From: Plecoglossus altivelis
Lineage: Eukaryota > Chordata > Actinopteri > Osmeriformes > Plecoglossidae
Direction of reading: 5' to 3'
Assembly: GCA_036571765.1 (NCBI GenBank)
Contig: BROE01000013.1
Location: 9,118,435 to 9,182,434 of the forward strand
Length of the DNA stretch: 64,000 bases
Shown here: positions 63,541 through 64,000 of the stretch, piece after piece
Position numbering within the stretch: position 1 is the first letter of the stretch
Layout of the letters: every line of letters starts with the position of its first letter
Notes under the pieces: generated by a model
Seen by the model: only the letters and a program-made list of their open reading frames with translations
Databases searched by the model: none
Told to the model about the DNA's origin: nothing
Translations under genes and position numbers: made by a program

Positions 63541-64000
63541 CTAGACAGGAAGTGACACGAAATGTAAACACTGAATCAATTGAAACAGGACTTAGTTAGC
63601 CAGGCTTAGTTAGCAGCTCATGTCCCTGGTACCCATGTTTTTAGTTACACTTCATTTGTCTGCTTTTAGATACAGATAAAAAAATGTATCATTAAAATGT
63701 TGACGCCATAAAATTAAAGAGAAATATTAACATTTATGGTTGAGGAACAGAATGTTATTATTTGTACAGTATGACAGACATGTCTATAAGAATATGAACT
63801 TAAACAGTGTGGCATCATAGCCTGTTATAGCCCAGACAGACACTCAACAAACAGGCAACATCGGGATGATGGTAAGAGCATGCATCATGTCCAACAGTGA
63901 TGATGTCATACATATGAGCCATAGTGTGAATGGCTTGTGTGCTCAAACGCATAGGAGACCGAGCTTACAAAGGTCAGAACAGTAATGTGTTCCTGTCAAT
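63541..64000 (-). other. phf21a intron reaching the window edge
   Basis: An acceptor (tgtctag) at 63541 shows that the gene continues to the right. No further exon was recognised before the edge. Confidence 0.6.

Overview
The window is genomic DNA from a ray-finned fish. Genes are split by short introns with GT/AG boundaries, coding exons read as clear vertebrate orthologues, and microsatellites of the kinds common in teleosts ((CA)n, (GACA)n, (ATGG)n, (CAGT)n) are frequent. The exact species cannot be read from the sequence. No tRNA, rRNA, CRISPR array or recognisable intact transposon was found. The gene set matches human chromosome 11p (11p13 and 11p11.2), so this is a conserved linkage group with local rearrangement.  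Layout from left to right: the end of an apelin-receptor-like GPCR (minus, cut by the window edge); cd59 (minus); fbxo3 (minus, with a nearly perfect tandem duplication of two coding exons); syt13 (plus); prdm11 (minus, with a PR domain joined to two tandem Myb/SANT-like domains and a coiled coil); znf408 (plus, PR-like domain and ten C2H2 fingers); f2, prothrombin (plus, 14 coding exons); arhgap1 (plus); atg13 (minus); harbi1 (plus); a RERG-like Ras-family GTPase (plus); and the 3' exons of phf21a (minus, cut by the right edge) with a very long acidic, repeat-bearing C-terminal tail. Exon coordinates were derived by hand from splice sites, reading phase and remembered human proteins. Every multi-exon model given here closes in frame.  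The genes do not form one pathway. CD59 (complement inhibitor) and F2 (thrombin precursor) are blood or surface defence factors. FBXO3 and ATG13 act in ubiquitin and autophagy pathways. ARHGAP1 and the RERG-like protein belong to small-GTPase biology. PRDM11, ZNF408, HARBI1 and PHF21A are nuclear or transposon-derived factors. The most unusual points are the in-frame 93-codon exon-pair duplication in fbxo3, the PR plus double Myb/SANT architecture of prdm11, the acidic 21-bp-repeat tail of phf21a, an E-to-D change at the presumed third catalytic position of HARBI1, and minisatellites or small duplications placed right at splice sites in atg13, f2 and arhgap1.
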